Notes: generated by a model not told the origin, from the letters alone. DNA of 64,000 nt from an uncultured Oscillospiraceae bacterium (GCA_934591635.1 CAKTPI010000008.1:1-64000); one strand, 5' to 3'; positions 18,418-28,753 are shown, numbered from the stretch's first letter. Program-made: numbers and translations.

Positions 18418-20073
18418 TCAGATTTCCATGATAACGGGCAGAATCATGGGGTTGCGCTTGGTAGTCTTATAGAGGTAGCCGCTCAGGTCATTTTTAATAG
18501 CGGACTTGATGGCGCTCCAGTCCCGCACCCGCTTGCGCTGGCAGCGTTCAATGGCCTCAATGGCAACCTGGCGCAGCTCTTCCATCAGCTCATCGGACTC
18601 CTTCACATAGATGAAGCCGCGGGTGATGATGTCCGGCCCGGAAATCAGCTCGCCATTCTGGCTGGACAGATTGACGCATACCACCAGCATGCCGTCCTGG
18701 GCCAGATGCTTCCGATCCCGGAGAACCACGCTGCCCACGTCGCCCACACCGGTGCCATCCACAAAGACCTTGCCGGCGGTGACGGGGGGCGCTTCCTTGC
18801 AGCTCTTGCCGGTGAATTCAAACACCGTGCCCAGCTCGCCAATGTGGATATTCCGGGGACTCATGCCCATGGACTGGGCCAGCTTGCTGTGCAGCTGCAA
18901 ATGCCGCTGCTCGCCGTGGACGGGCAGGAAGAACCGGGGCTTGACCAGCGCGTGGATGATTTTCAGCTCCTCCTGACAGGCGTGGCCGGAAACGTGGAGC
19001 CCTTCGCTCTTTTCGTAGACCACATCCGCGCCCTTGCGGTAGAGCTCATTGATGATCCGGGAAATCGCCTTTTCGTTGCCGGGAATGGCAGAGGCGGAAA
19101 TGATGATCCGGTCACCGGCGGTGATGTCCACCTGTTTGTGGGTGGAGAAGGCCATCCGGTACAGGGCGGACATATTCTCACCCTGGGAGCCGGTGGAGAC
19201 GATGACCAGCTTGTTCTTGGGGATGCTCTTGATGGTGGAAATATCCACAATGGTGCCGGACTTGACATTCAGGTATCCAAGCTCCTGGGCAACCTTGAGC
19301 ATATTTTCCATGCTCCGGCCGGTGACAGCCACCTTGCGCCCATAGCGCTGAGCCGTGGCCAGCACCGCCTGGATGCGGTGCATGTTGGAGGCAAAGGTAG
19401 TGACAATGATTCGCTGGTCGCAGCCCTTGAACTGCCGGTCCAGGCTCTCCGCCACCACATTTTCACTGGGGGTGTAGCCCTGCCGCTCCACATTGGTGGA
19501 GTCGGCCAGCAGCGCCAGCACGCCATCGTTGCCCAGCTGGCCGAAACGGGCCAGATCGGTCATGCCGCAGGAGGCGGTGGGGTCAATCTTAAAGTCGCCG
19601 GTCATCACCACGGTGCCCACGGGCGTGCGGATGGCAAAGGCGACCGCATCGGCAATGGAGTGGTTGACGTGGATGAATTCAACGCTGAAGCACCCGGCCT
19701 TCACGACATCGCCGGGCTTGTGGGTGACAAGCTTCACCTTATCGTCCAGCTTGTGCTCCTCCAGCTTCAGCTTGATCAGGCCATTGGTCATGGCAGTGCC
19801 GTGAACGGGGCAGATGACCTCCTTCATGAAGTAGGGAATGGAGCCGATGTGATCCTCATGCCCGTGGGTGATGAACATGCCCCGGAGCTTCTTGGAATTT
19901 GCAACGACATAGGAAAAATCGGGAATCACCAGGTCAACGCCGTACATATCCTCGTCCGGGAAGCCAACGCCGCAATCGACGATAATCATATCCTTGCCAT
20001 ACTCTAAGACGGTCATGTTTTTGCCAATTTCATCCAGACCGCCCAGAGGAATAATTTTCAGTTTTTCTGCCAA
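18418..20073 (-). CDS. rnj: Ribonuclease J
   Basis: Metallo-beta-lactamase/beta-CASP nuclease of 551 residues with 5'-3' exonuclease and endonuclease activity, central to mRNA turnover and rRNA maturation. The N-terminus has IIPLGGLDEIGKNM, the metal motif ITHGHEDHIGS, then VMTGDFKIDPT and a C-terminal FLPVHGEQRHL loop. The start is a TTG: AAAGGAG lies 10 bases upstream and there is no in-frame ATG nearby. A structured leader of about 215 nt precedes it. Whether it is J1 or J2 cannot be told; no second copy lies in the window. Confidence 0.95.
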   Translation of the reverse strand: MAEKLKIIPLGGLDEIGKNMTVLEYGKDMIIVDCGVGFPDEDMYGVDLVIPDFSYVVANSKKLRGMFITHGHEDHIGSIPYFMKEVICPVHGTAMTNGLIKLKLEEHKLDDKVKLVTHKPGDVVKAGCFSVEFIHVNHSIADAVAFAIRTPVGTVVMTGDFKIDPTASCGMTDLARFGQLGNDGVLALLADSTNVERQGYTPSENVVAESLDRQFKGCDQRIIVTTFASNMHRIQAVLATAQRYGRKVAVTGRSMENMLKVAQELGYLNVKSGTIVDISTIKSIPKNKLVIVSTGSQGENMSALYRMAFSTHKQVDITAGDRIIISASAIPGNEKAISRIINELYRKGADVVYEKSEGLHVSGHACQEELKIIHALVKPRFFLPVHGEQRHLQLHSKLAQSMGMSPRNIHIGELGTVFEFTGKSCKEAPPVTAGKVFVDGTGVGDVGSVVLRDRKHLAQDGMLVVCVNLSSQNGELISGPDIITRGFIYVKESDELMEELRQVAIEAIERCQRKRVRDWSAIKSAIKNDLSGYLYKTTKRNPMILPVIMEI

Positions 20074-20374
20074 ATGGTAAAATCTCCTTTCAGTATTGTA
20101 AATGGTAAGTCCTATGTTTGGGAGGGAAAACCCTCACACGAATTTTGAACACAAAAAGCAGGCAGCCGATTTTCAGAAAGTCCAGCCCTGAATCGCCTTT
20201 TTCCCGAAAAACGCCTGCATTTTCTCTCTGTTTAGCGGGGAATTCATCCGCTCCCCAACGGAAGGCCGGGTCTGCCCACCCGCACCGAATACAGAGAGTA
20301 TAACACAGTTTTGTGAAAAAGTATACTATTATTTTTGAACAGTCTGATTTTTATCATCCGTCCCCGCATAAAAA
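20074..20374 (-). promoter_or_regulatory. Leader region and extended -10 promoter of rnj
   Basis: This gap holds no gene. On the minus strand TGTTATACT at 20297-20305 is an extended -10 without a good -35, giving a leader of about 215 nt. In it GCAGGC (20213-20218) can pair with GCCTGC (20158-20163), which is followed at once by TTTTTGTG, a terminator- or attenuator-like arrangement enclosing smaller hairpins. Function is unknown; autoregulation of RNase J is an inference. Confidence 0.45.
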
Positions 20375-20405
20375 ACGCAGAGCAGCCGGATTGCCTGCTC
20401 TGCGT
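20375..20405 (-). terminator. Rho-independent terminator of RNHCP gene
   Basis: Perfect 11-bp stem (ACGCAGAGCAG / CTGCTCTGCGT) with a 9-nt loop, followed on the minus strand by a T run. It separates the RNHCP transcript from rnj. Confidence 0.93.
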
Positions 20406-20420
20406 CGCTGGGAAAAAGGA

Positions 20421-20846
20421 CTATCTGAAGGTGCCGTCGCTGCCCATGAGAGCGGTCAGCTCCTCCAGCCGTTCAATGGGAACAGTGGGCTGGGCCAGGG
20501 GCCTCAGGGCGATGCTCATCAGGAGCATAGGGTTGTCATCCGCGGCGACCCGATTGGAGTGGAGCACGCCGCAGCGGCGGCAGCGATGGATAATGGCCCA
20601 TTCGCCGCCCTTGCGCACCCACACAGCCACCGGCTCCATAATGCCGCCGCAGTCGGAGGCACGGTCGCCGGGGTCAATGTCCACGTGAAGGCTGCACAGG
20701 CAGTTGCTGCAATGGTTGCGGTGCTGGGAGCCGGCATTTTCCGGGGTCATCAGGCGGCCGCAGACCTTGCAGGTGAAGCTGTCGGTGCAGGGGTGATTCT
20801 GATAATAGCCTTTTTCAAATTGCTTGCGTTTGTTTTCACGGTTCAT
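20421..20846 (-). CDS. RNHCP domain-containing protein
   Basis: 141-residue protein. The core FTCKVCGRLM, then SQHRNHCSNCLCSLHVD and GDRASDCGG, matches the RNHCP family, named for the R-N-H-C-P-type sequence. It carries three Cys pairs, including RCRRCG near residue 100, that suggest a zinc-stabilised fold. Molecular function is not known. The ATG with AGGAGG upstream was chosen; the longer frame begins in the leader. The gene has its own strong promoter at 21013-21041 and its own terminator, so it is monocistronic. Confidence 0.87.
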   Translation of the reverse strand: MNRENKRKQFEKGYYQNHPCTDSFTCKVCGRLMTPENAGSQHRNHCSNCLCSLHVDIDPGDRASDCGGIMEPVAVWVRKGGEWAIIHRCRRCGVLHSNRVAADDNPMLLMSIALRPLAQPTVPIERLEELTALMGSDGTFR

Positions 20847-21012
20847 GAAAGATTCCTCCTGAAGATTGAAAGCCAAATCTCCCGGGAGGAATGGCGGATT
20901 GCAGATTTGCCAACCTCCCGGTTAGCCCGCAATTCCCATCATAGTAGTAGTCTTCTTCAAACACATTCTCCTTCGAAGCTGCATTACAGACTGAGATTCA
21001 GTCCGCAAACCC
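20847..21012 (-). promoter_or_regulatory. Structured leader of the RNHCP gene
   Basis: About 160 nt separate the promoter from the start. On the minus strand a Thr-rich 14-codon open frame (M-C-L-K-K-T-T-T-M-M-G-I-A-G) lies near 20970, directly before a hairpin made of CCGGGAGG (near 20920) and CCTCCCGG (near 20885). The mini-frame has AAGGAG too close to its ATG, so translation is doubtful. An attenuator-like role is possible but unproven. Confidence 0.3.
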
Positions 21013-21041
21013 ATTGTAGCGTTGCAATCCTCCTTTGTCAA
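21013..21041 (-). promoter_or_regulatory. Strong SigA-type promoter of the RNHCP gene
   Basis: Minus-strand TTGACA, 17 bp and TACAAT: a perfect -35 and a five-of-six -10. It is divergent from the gdpP promoter about 50 bases away. Confidence 0.85.
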
Positions 21042-21088
21042 GCGCTGGCCTGCGGATGCTTTATTTTCTCTAATTATAGGGAATACTC

Positions 21089-21117
21089 TTGAATCACAGG
21101 CGGATGTTTGCTATAAT
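21089..21117 (+). promoter_or_regulatory. SigA-type promoter of gdpP-rplI-dnaB
   Basis: TTGAAT, 17 bp and a consensus TATAAT, 44 bases before the GTG start of gdpP. Confidence 0.85.
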
Positions 21118-21160
21118 ACCATAGACTATTTCTCAAATGCGGGACAAGGAGGCGCGGGGC

Positions 21161-23134
21161 GTGGACAAGAAGCTGATGCGGCTGTTTCGGCCGTCACGGT
21201 CGATCTATTATGTACTGATGGTGGCCTTTGCCATTGGATCTGTAATGGTTGGGCAGTATCTGCTGGCCGCCGCGGAGCTGGCTGCCACCGCCGCGGCGTT
21301 CTTTGTTCATCTGAGCCACCAGCGGGCCAGCAACCGGCGCATCCGTCAGTATTTGCAGCGCGCCTCCGATACCCTGGAGAGTACGGGCCAGGGGGCCAGT
21401 CCTTTTCCGGCGGTGCTGGTACAACTGGGGGACGAGAATGTGGTCTGGTGCAATGCCAAATTTACAGAGCTTACCGGCCTGACCCTAACCTCTGTCAACC
21501 ATCAGCTGGAGGACGTGCTCCCCGGCGTGGGAGTGGACTGGCTGGTGACGGGAAAGACAGAGTGCCCCAAGGAGCTGTCCATGAACGGCTGTCGGTACCG
21601 CCTGTATGGCACGGCGGTAAAAGAGAAAAACGGCCCGGCCCTGGTGGGTGTGATCTATCTCAACGACCTGACAGAGCTCTACCAGGTGCGGGATGAATAC
21701 ATCCGTTCCCGGCCGGTGGTTTCCATCATCATGGTGGATAACTATGAGGAGCTGACAAAAAACCTGACAGAGGGCGCCATTTCTACCCTCAACGCCAAGC
21801 TCAACGAGGCCATCACCCGCTGGACGGAACCCTATCACGGGCTGCTGCGGAAGCTGGAGAAAAATCGCTTTCTGTTCGTTTTTGAAAAGCGGGATTTGGA
21901 GGATGCGGTTACCAATAAATTCTCTCTGCTGGAGGATATCCATGGCATTGCCAGCCCGTCCGGACTGGCAGCATCGGTGTCCATCGGCCTGGGGGTGGAC
22001 GGCAGCAGCTTTGAAGAGGGCTATAATTTTGCGGCCCTGGGCATTGAGATGGCCCTGAGCCGGGGCGGCGACCAGGCAGTCATCAAGGATCGGGTGAATT
22101 TCACCTTCTACGGCGGCCGCAGTGTCGAGGCGGAATACACCAGTAAGGTGCGTTCCCGGGTTACCGCCAATTCCCTGATGGAGCTCATCGGTCAGAGCAG
22201 CCGGGTATTTGTCATGGGCCACAGCAATGCGGATCTGGACAGCCTGGGTGCGGCAATGGGCATTTGCTGCCTGTGCCGCAAGAAGGGAAAGCAGGTCAAT
22301 ATTGTCATTGATCTGGAAAAGAACTCTACCCCCAAGCTGATTGCCCAGGCCCAGAAGGTACCGGAATATGAGAACGTGTTCATCTCCGGCCAGGAAGCTA
22401 TGGTGGCCTGCGACAACGGCAGTATCCTGGTGGTGGTGGATACCAACCGCCCCGACCAGGTGGAGTGGAAGCCGTTGCTGGAAGCCATCAATAAGGTGTG
22501 CGTGGTGGACCATCACCGCCGGGCCGCCGACTATATCAATCCCGTGGTGGTCAACCTCCACGAGACCTATGCTTCCTCCGCCTCCGAGCTGGTGACCGAA
22601 CTGATCACCTATGGCGTGGACAGCAGCGATGTGCTGCCCATCGAGGCGAAGGCACTGCTGGCCGGTATCTGCATGGATACCAAATTCTTCAATGTCCGCA
22701 CCGGTGAGCGCACCTTTGAGGCGGCGGCAGCGCTGCGGCGCATGGGCGCGGACACCACGGAAGTGAAGCTGCTGATGCAGAACGACTTCAACGATACCGT
22801 TGCCAAATACCAGATCGTCAAGTCCGCCCGGCTTTACCGGGAGGAGCTGGCCATCGCCGCTCTGGATTACGAGACAAACCGCATCCTTGCGGCCCAGGCG
22901 GCAGATGATATGCTGAATATCTCCGGGATCACCGCCTCCTTTGTGCTTTTCCCGGATAAGGGGCAGACCATTATCTCTGCCCGGAGCATTGGCAAGGTGA
23001 ATGTCCAGGTGGTGCTGGAGGCGCTGGGCGGCGGCGGCAACGCCATGGTGGCCGGCGCGCAGATGAAGGATACCGAGGTGAAGCAGGCACTGAGCCGCCT
23101 GATCGAATCCATTGATAAATTTTACGAAGGATAA
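21161..23134 (+). CDS. gdpP: Cyclic-di-AMP phosphodiesterase GdpP
   Basis: Membrane-bound enzyme of 657 residues that hydrolyses c-di-AMP. Two N-terminal membrane helices (about residues 14-55) precede a PAS-like segment (about 75-170). A degenerate GGDEF domain (about 175-300) lacks the signature GGDEF. The DHH/DHHA1 phosphodiesterase has [41 protein letters not shown] and a C-terminal [12 protein letters not shown]. The start is a GTG, 7 bases after AAGGAGG; an ATG eight codons upstream has no ribosome binding site. The gdpP-rplI-dnaB order is typical of Firmicutes. Confidence 0.95.
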   Translation: MDKKLMRLFRPSRSIYYVLMVAFAIGSVMVGQYLLAAAELAATAAAFFVHLSHQRASNRRIRQYLQRASDTLESTGQGASPFPAVLVQLGDENVVWCNAKFTELTGLTLTSVNHQLEDVLPGVGVDWLVTGKTECPKELSMNGCRYRLYGTAVKEKNGPALVGVIYLNDLTELYQVRDEYIRSRPVVSIIMVDNYEELTKNLTEGAISTLNAKLNEAITRWTEPYHGLLRKLEKNRFLFVFEKRDLEDAVTNKFSLLEDIHGIASPSGLAASVSIGLGVDGSSFEEGYNFAALGIEMALSRGGDQAVIKDRVNFTFYGGRSVEAEYTSKVRSRVTANSLMELIGQSSRVFVMGHSNADLDSLGAAMGICCLCRKKGKQVNIVIDLEKNSTPKLIAQAQKVPEYENVFISGQEAMVACDNGSILVVVDTNRPDQVEWKPLLEAINKVCVVDHHRRAADYINPVVVNLHETYASSASELVTELITYGVDSSDVLPIEAKALLAGICMDTKFFNVRTGERTFEAAAALRRMGADTTEVKLLMQNDFNDTVAKYQIVKSARLYREELAIAALDYETNRILAAQAADDMLNISGITASFVLFPDKGQTIISARSIGKVNVQVVLEALGGGGNAMVAGAQMKDTEVKQALSRLIESIDKFYEG

Positions 23135-23147
23135 GGAGAACATAAAA

Positions 23148-23594
23148 ATGAAGGTTATTCTGACGCAGGATGTAAAGGGTAAGGGAAAGAAGGGGCAAAT
23201 GATCGAGGTTTCCGACGGTTACGCCCGGAATTATATGCTGCCCCGGAAGATCGCCATCGAGGCAACAGCCGATGCCGTGAATACCATGAAAATGAACGAC
23301 AAGGCCACCCAGGAGCGCATTGCCCGGGAGAAGGCGGAGGCTATGGAGATTTCCAAGACCATCCGGGGCCTGACTGTGGTGGTCAAGGCCAAGGGCGGCG
23401 GAGCCGGCCGCCTGTTCGGCTCCATTACCAACCAGGAAATTGCCGACTCGATGAAGGCCCAGAGCGGCATCGCCCTGGACAAGCGGAAGATTGTCATCGC
23501 CGACCCCATTAAGAATGTGGGCACCTACACCGTCACCTGCAAGCTGGGTTATGAAATCACGGCTCCCCTGACGGTCAAAATCGAAGAGGAATAA
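23148..23594 (+). CDS. rplI: 50S ribosomal protein bL9
   Basis: 148-residue protein of the large subunit that binds 23S rRNA domain V and reaches along the ribosome surface. The N-domain [15 protein letters not shown] with [14 protein letters not shown] is diagnostic. A long linker helix and the C-domain with AGRLFGSIT follow. AAGGAG sits 7 bases before the ATG; the longer frame in the same register is unsupported. It lies 13 bases after gdpP. Confidence 0.97.
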   Translation: MKVILTQDVKGKGKKGQMIEVSDGYARNYMLPRKIAIEATADAVNTMKMNDKATQERIAREKAEAMEISKTIRGLTVVVKAKGGGAGRLFGSITNQEIADSMKAQSGIALDKRKIVIADPIKNVGTYTVTCKLGYEITAPLTVKIEEE

Positions 23595-23694
23595 GCTGGA
23601 ATGCCCTGCTTCCGCTGCGGAAAATGCCGGATGGGCCGGGGCAGGCAGGGAATAGCCCAAAGCGTGTTATGAAACAAAGAGGGGAGAAGCCCAA

Positions 23695-25038
23695 ATGGCT
23701 ATGGATGAAGAGCTGACAGCCCGCCAGGTGCCGCATTCACTGGAAGCGGAACAGGCAGTGCTGGGATCCATCCTGATCGACAGCCGCTGCATTACCGATG
23801 TGGTTGGCACGGTAAAACCGGAGGATTTTTATTTAGAGCAAAACCGGGAGATTTTTGAAACGATTTATACCATGTTCAATTTCTCCCAAACCATTGACCC
23901 GGTGACTGTGCTGGATAAGATGAAGGAACTGGGCGTCTACCACGATAATTCCCGGGAGTATATCCTTCAGTTGATGGAGATTACCCCCACTGCCGTCAAT
24001 GTGGGCCGCTATGCCAAAATCGTCCAGGAGAAGGCCATGCTTCGCGGCCTGGGCCAGGCGGCCAGCGACATTGCGGAAATGGTCTCGGATCAGGTAGGTT
24101 CCTCTTCGGAGATCCTGGAATCCGCTGAAAAGAAAATTTACGCCCTACGCAAAGGCGAACGGGGCGACAGCCTGGAGCACATCGGCACCACCCTGCACAA
24201 GGTGTTTGACCGGCTGACAGAGCTGAGCCAGTCCGATTCCGCCATCCCCGGCCTGTCTACCGGTCTGCGGGATCTGGACACGAAGATCAATGGCCTGAAC
24301 AAGTCCGATCTCATTCTGATTGCCGCCCGCCCGGCCATGGGTAAATCCGCTTTTTCCCTGAACCTGGGCGTGAATGTCGCCAAGCAATACGGCAAGACCG
24401 TGGCTGTTTTTAACCTGGAAATGTCCCGGGAGCAGTTGGCCATGCGTCTGCTGGCCGGGCAGTCCTTTGTGGACAGCCAGAAGATGGCAACCGGTAAGCT
24501 CTCCGAGGAGGAGTGGAGCAAGCTCTGCATGGGTTCCACCGCTCTGAGCCAGACGGATATCCGTATTGACGATAACCCTTCGGTCACCGTGGCGGAGATC
24601 AACGCCAAGTGCCGGAGGCTGGATAACCTGGGCCTGGTCATCATCGACTATTTGCAGTTGATGACCGGTTCCGGCTATGGCCGGAACAGCGAAAACCGCG
24701 TTACCGTGGTGGGCGAGATTTCCCGGGCCCTGAAGATCATGGCAAAGGAGCTGAATGTCCCGGTGATCTGCCTGAGCCAGCTGTCCCGTGCGGTGGAAAG
24801 CCGTACCGATAAGCGGCCCATTATGTCCGACCTTCGGGAATCCGGCGCCATTGAGCAGGATGCGGACGTCATTATGTTCCTATACCGAGATGAATATTAC
24901 AATGCCAACAGTGAGGAGAAGGGAATCGCGGAGTGCATCGTGTCCAAGAACCGCCATGGTGAGACCGGCGCGGTGAAGCTCCAGTGGATGCCCCAGTTCC
25001 AGCTGTTTGCCGACCGGGAGTGGAAGCATGCTGAATAA
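23695..25038 (+). CDS. dnaB: Replicative DNA helicase DnaB
   Basis: Hexameric 5'-3' helicase of 447 residues for the replication fork (DnaC in Bacillus naming). The N-terminal collar domain has PHSLEAEQAVLGSIL, and the RecA-like motor has Walker A AARPAMGKSAF, FNLEMSREQLAMR, Walker B LVIIDYLQLM and LSQLSRAVE. AGGGGAGA precedes the ATG; a second ATG lies two codons on. The stop overlaps tilS by 11 bases. Confidence 0.97.
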   Translation: MAMDEELTARQVPHSLEAEQAVLGSILIDSRCITDVVGTVKPEDFYLEQNREIFETIYTMFNFSQTIDPVTVLDKMKELGVYHDNSREYILQLMEITPTAVNVGRYAKIVQEKAMLRGLGQAASDIAEMVSDQVGSSSEILESAEKKIYALRKGERGDSLEHIGTTLHKVFDRLTELSQSDSAIPGLSTGLRDLDTKINGLNKSDLILIAARPAMGKSAFSLNLGVNVAKQYGKTVAVFNLEMSREQLAMRLLAGQSFVDSQKMATGKLSEEEWSKLCMGSTALSQTDIRIDDNPSVTVAEINAKCRRLDNLGLVIIDYLQLMTGSGYGRNSENRVTVVGEISRALKIMAKELNVPVICLSQLSRAVESRTDKRPIMSDLRESGAIEQDADVIMFLYRDEYYNANSEEKGIAECIVSKNRHGETGAVKLQWMPQFQLFADREWKHAE

Positions 25039-26302
25039 GCTCTGCGCCGCCCTGACGGAAGAAAATCGGATACAGCCGGGGGAGCGGATCACCTGCGCCG
25101 TCTCCGGCGGGGCGGATTCCATCGCTCTGCTGTTTGGGCTGTATCTTTTGCAGGACAAATTAAAAATTGAGCTGCGCGCTGCCCATTTTAACCATCACCT
25201 GCGAGGGGCGGAGTCCGACGAGGATGAGCGCTTCGTCCGGGATTTCTGCGCGGGCTACCGAATCCCGCTGGAAGTAGGCGGGGCGCAGGTGCAGCCCGGC
25301 AAGAAGGGCCTGGAGGCCGCCGCACGGGAGGCGCGGTATGCGTTTCTGCGCGGCCTCCCCGGCAAGATCGCCACGGCCCACACCGCAGATGACAATGCCG
25401 AAACCGTGCTGATGCACCTGCTGCGGGGCACGGGGCTGAAGGGACTGGGAGGCATCCGGCCTGTCAGCGGCAGCGTCATTCGCCCCATGCTGGGCATTAC
25501 CCGGCAGGAGGTGGAGGCATTCCTGACGGAATACCACCTGCCCCACCGGGAGGATAGCTCTAACGCCGGGGACGCATTCCTCCGCAACCGCATCCGGCAC
25601 GGTATCATGCCCCTGCTTCAGGCGGAAAATCCCAGCGCTGCCCTGTCTATTTCGGCCATGGCGGCGCGGGTAAGGCAGGATGAGGATTATTTGCAATCCC
25701 TGCTGGAGCCGGAGCTGCCCCCTGTCAGCCGCCTGCGGGTGCTGCCGCAGCCGCTGCAATGCCGCTATGCGGAACGCTTCCTGAAGGAAAGCGGTATCCC
25801 GGAACCGGAGCAGGCCCACATTCAGGGGGTGCTGCGCCTGATCGCATCGGAGAAACCCTCCGCCAGAATGAGTTTCCCCGGCGGGGCGGTGATTGCCAGA
25901 GATTATGAGCGCCTGGTGCGGCTGGAAACCCAGGCGGTACCGCAGGAGTGCCTTGTCCCGGTGCCCGGAAGCCTGGAGCTTCCTGCGTGGGGCATCCGCC
26001 TGCGGGCGGACATTGCGCCAAACGGCGGCACCGGTGTACGGCTTCAGGGGCCGCTGACGGTGCGCAGCCGCCGGGAGGGGGATTCCCTTCGGCGAAACGG
26101 CGGCACCAAGAGCCTGAAGAAACGGATGATTGACCGCAAGATCAGCGCTGACCGGAGAAACCGTATTCCGGTGCTGGCAGATGACGGCGGCGTGGTGTGG
26201 GTGCAGTCCTTCGGCTTCCATTTGGACCGACTGGAGGGAGAACCCAACTGCTATCTCATTATCGAGCCAACCCATTCACATACAAACGCCCGGGAGGAGT
26301 AG
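25028..26302 (+). CDS. tilS: tRNA(Ile)-lysidine synthase
   Basis: Converts C34 of tRNA-Ile(CAU) to lysidine so that it reads AUA and is charged by IleS. The 424-residue enzyme has the N-type ATP pyrophosphatase loop CAVSGGADSIALLFGL, AAHFNHHLRG, TAHTADDNAETVLMHLLRGTG and the TilS C-terminal domain with SRREGDSLRRNGGTKSLKK. The ATG inside the dnaB 3' end was chosen because GGGAG lies upstream and MLNKL begins the conserved region. Adjacent hpt and ftsH match the tilS-hprT-ftsH order of Firmicutes. Confidence 0.95.
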   Translation: MLNKLCAALTEENRIQPGERITCAVSGGADSIALLFGLYLLQDKLKIELRAAHFNHHLRGAESDEDERFVRDFCAGYRIPLEVGGAQVQPGKKGLEAAAREARYAFLRGLPGKIATAHTADDNAETVLMHLLRGTGLKGLGGIRPVSGSVIRPMLGITRQEVEAFLTEYHLPHREDSSNAGDAFLRNRIRHGIMPLLQAENPSAALSISAMAARVRQDEDYLQSLLEPELPPVSRLRVLPQPLQCRYAERFLKESGIPEPEQAHIQGVLRLIASEKPSARMSFPGGAVIARDYERLVRLETQAVPQECLVPVPGSLELPAWGIRLRADIAPNGGTGVRLQGPLTVRSRREGDSLRRNGGTKSLKKRMIDRKISADRRNRIPVLADDGGVVWVQSFGFHLDRLEGEPNCYLIIEPTHSHTNAREE

Positions 26303-26308
26303 AAAGAA

Positions 26309-26851
26309 ATGGAACAGGATATTCAGAAGATTCTCATCACCGAGGAGCAGCTTCAGCGCCGCATCGAAGAGCTGGGGCAGGATCTGACCCGCGAATACGC
26401 CGATAAATTCCCCGTGATCGTGGGCGTGCTCAAGGGCGTGGTGGTTTTTTACGCGGACATGGTGCGCAAGATCAAGGTGCCCTGCCAGATGGACTTTATG
26501 TGGATTTCCAGTTATGCGGGAACCAACTCCACCGGCGAAATGGTGGTCAAGCGGGATGTGACTGTAGACGTAAAGGATCGCCATGTGCTGATTCTGGAGG
26601 ATATTTACGATACCGGCAATTCCCTGGATTTTACCTATCGCCACCTGATGGAGAAGCATCCTGCTTCCCTGAAAATCTGCACGCTGCTGGATAAGCCGGA
26701 GCGCCGCAAGCCGGGCATCACCCTGAAGCCGGACTATGTGGGCTTCACCGTCCCCAATGAATTTGTGGTGGGCTATGGCCTTGACTACAACGAAGAATAC
26801 CGGAACCTCCCCTATGTGGGGGTGCTCAAGCCGGAAGTTTACGAAAAATAA
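26309..26851 (+). CDS. hpt: Hypoxanthine phosphoribosyltransferase
   Basis: Purine salvage enzyme of 180 residues that makes IMP or GMP from hypoxanthine or guanine and PRPP. The PRPP-binding motif VLILEDIYDTGNSLDF at about residues 92-107 and LLDKPERRK are typical, as is VGYGLDYNEEYRNLPYVGVL near the C-terminus. GGAGGAG overlaps the tilS stop. Synteny with tilS and ftsH supports the call. Confidence 0.95.
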   Translation: MEQDIQKILITEEQLQRRIEELGQDLTREYADKFPVIVGVLKGVVVFYADMVRKIKVPCQMDFMWISSYAGTNSTGEMVVKRDVTVDVKDRHVLILEDIYDTGNSLDFTYRHLMEKHPASLKICTLLDKPERRKPGITLKPDYVGFTVPNEFVVGYGLDYNEEYRNLPYVGVLKPEVYEK

Positions 26852-26863
26852 GGAGTTACACGA

Positions 26864-28753
26864 TTGAAAAAGCAACGCAGGAGCATCACGCCGCTGATTT
26901 ATCTGGCAGTGTTGGTGCTGGTTTTCAGCTGGGCGCTGAATGAATTCGGCCAAAAATCCAACGCCGTTCCCTATTCTAATCTGGTAAAGCTCTTTCAGCA
27001 GGAGCAGGTGAGCCAGTTCCTGGTGGAGGGCAATTCCATCACCCTGATTTTGCGCAGCCCCTACAATGGGAAAACCACAATTACCTCGGGGCTGGCAGAC
27101 CCGGCGGGCTTCCGCAGCCAAATGCAGAGCCTGTTTGATGAGCAAATGGCATCTGGGGTGCTTACCGCCTATGATTTTGTGGCGGACAAGAGCTATACGC
27201 CCTATGATTTTATCATCCCCCTGCTGGTAGCGGGCGGTGTGCTGCTGCTGATTTGGTCGTTCCTGATGGGGCGGATGAACGGCGGCGGCAACCCCATGGC
27301 CCAGTTCGGCAAGGCCCGCACGGTGCTGGGCGTCCCGGATAACAAAAAGGTCACCTTCGCGGATGTGGCCGGCGCGGATGAGGAAAAGCAGGAGTTGGAG
27401 GAAGTGGTGGACTTCCTGCGGGATCCGGCAAAGTACACCGCCATGGGCGCCCGCATCCCCCACGGCCTGCTGCTGGTAGGCCCTCCGGGCACCGGCAAAA
27501 CCCTGCTTGCCAGGGCGACGGCCGGGGAGGCAGGCGTGCAGTTCCTGTCTATTTCCGGCTCCGACTTCGTGGAAATGTACGTGGGCGTGGGTGCAAGCCG
27601 TGTCCGTGATCTGTTTGAGCAGGCAAAAAAGCTGGCTCCGGCAATCATTTTCATTGATGAGATCGATGCCGTGGGCCGCAAGCGCGGCAGCGGCATGGGC
27701 GGCGGCCACGATGAGCGGGAGCAGACTCTGAATCAGCTGCTGGTGGAGATGGACGGCTTCGGCACCACCGAGGGCATCATTGTCCTGGCGGCGACCAACC
27801 GGCCCGATATTCTGGATCCCGCACTGCTGCGTCCCGGCCGCTTTGACCGGCAGATTCAGGTGAACCGCCCGGATGTGAAGGGCAGAGAGGATATTCTGAA
27901 GGTGCACGCCAAGGGTAAGCACCTGGACGAGTCCGTGAACCTGCATACCATTGCTCGCTCCACGGCCGGATTTACCGGCGCGGATCTGAGCAACCTCCTG
28001 AACGAGGCGGCAATTCTGGCAGCCCGCAACAACCGGCCCGCCTTCACCATGGAGGACGTGGACGAGGCGATGATGAAGATTCTGGCTGGCCCCGCCAAGA
28101 AGAGCCATGTGGCCTCCCGCCGGGATCTGAAGACCACGGCCATCCACGAGGCAGGCCACGCCATTGCCATGTACCGCCTGCCCACCCATGACCCGGTGCG
28201 GCATATTTCCATTGTCCCCCGGGGCAGAAGCCTGGGCGCTACCTGGAGCCTGCCGAAGGATGACAGCTCCAATATGACCCGTAATGAAATGTATGAGCAG
28301 ATTGTGGCCCTGCTGGGCGGCCGGGCAGCGGAAGAGCTGTTCTTGGGGGATATCTCCGTGGGTGCCTCCAATGATATCGAGCGGGCAACAAAGCTGGCCA
28401 AGGATATGGTCGCCCGCTACGGTATGAGCGAGAAGATCGGCACGGTCAGCTATCTGGATGACGGCGAGGTCTTCATCGGCCGGGATTACCAGAGCACCAA
28501 GAGCTATTCCGAGCAGGTGGCCGGCACCATCGACCAGGAAGTCAAAACCCTGATCGATAAGGCCTACGACCAGTGCCGGGATATTCTGAAGCAGGACAGT
28601 GCCAAGCTCCAGGAGCTGGCGGATTACCTGCTTGCCAACGAATCCATCACCGGCGAGCAGTTCCGGAATCTGATGGAAGGCAAGGAGCTGGGCGAAGCAT
28701 CCCATACCTCTCTCACCGATGGCTTTGAGGAGCCGGAGAACACAGCAGAATAA
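26864..28753 (+). CDS. ftsH: ATP-dependent zinc metalloprotease FtsH
   Basis: Membrane AAA+ protease of 629 residues. Two membrane helices (residues 9-25 and about 108-126) flank a short periplasm-type loop. The AAA module has Walker [12 protein letters not shown], Walker [16 protein letters not shown] and the second-region-of-homology [21 protein letters not shown]. The zinc site is H-E-A-G-H, with a downstream Asp in [16 protein letters not shown]. The start is a TTG, 8 bases after AAGGAG. A terminator follows, so it ends the gdpP-ftsH run. Confidence 0.97.
   Translation: MKKQRRSITPLIYLAVLVLVFSWALNEFGQKSNAVPYSNLVKLFQQEQVSQFLVEGNSITLILRSPYNGKTTITSGLADPAGFRSQMQSLFDEQMASGVLTAYDFVADKSYTPYDFIIPLLVAGGVLLLIWSFLMGRMNGGGNPMAQFGKARTVLGVPDNKKVTFADVAGADEEKQELEEVVDFLRDPAKYTAMGARIPHGLLLVGPPGTGKTLLARATAGEAGVQFLSISGSDFVEMYVGVGASRVRDLFEQAKKLAPAIIFIDEIDAVGRKRGSGMGGGHDEREQTLNQLLVEMDGFGTTEGIIVLAATNRPDILDPALLRPGRFDRQIQVNRPDVKGREDILKVHAKGKHLDESVNLHTIARSTAGFTGADLSNLLNEAAILAARNNRPAFTMEDVDEAMMKILAGPAKKSHVASRRDLKTTAIHEAGHAIAMYRLPTHDPVRHISIVPRGRSLGATWSLPKDDSSNMTRNEMYEQIVALLGGRAAEELFLGDISVGASNDIERATKLAKDMVARYGMSEKIGTVSYLDDGEVFIGRDYQSTKSYSEQVAGTIDQEVKTLIDKAYDQCRDILKQDSAKLQELADYLLANESITGEQFRNLMEGKELGEASHTSLTDGFEEPENTAE

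Noticed and set aside
20313..21092. 259-codon plus-strand frame over the RNHCP gene
   Set aside because: It lies opposite a gene with clear Cys motifs, promoter and terminator, and runs through both regulatory regions.
23601..23672. 23-codon frame with C-x2-C-x2-C between rplI and dnaB
   Set aside because: Too short, no family match, and the Cys spacing can arise by chance in this G+C-rich gap.
26276..28705. Long open frame on the minus strand opposite hpt/ftsH
   Set aside because: It is a mirror of codon bias in the G+C-rich ftsH gene. It has no family motif and no supporting ribosome binding site.
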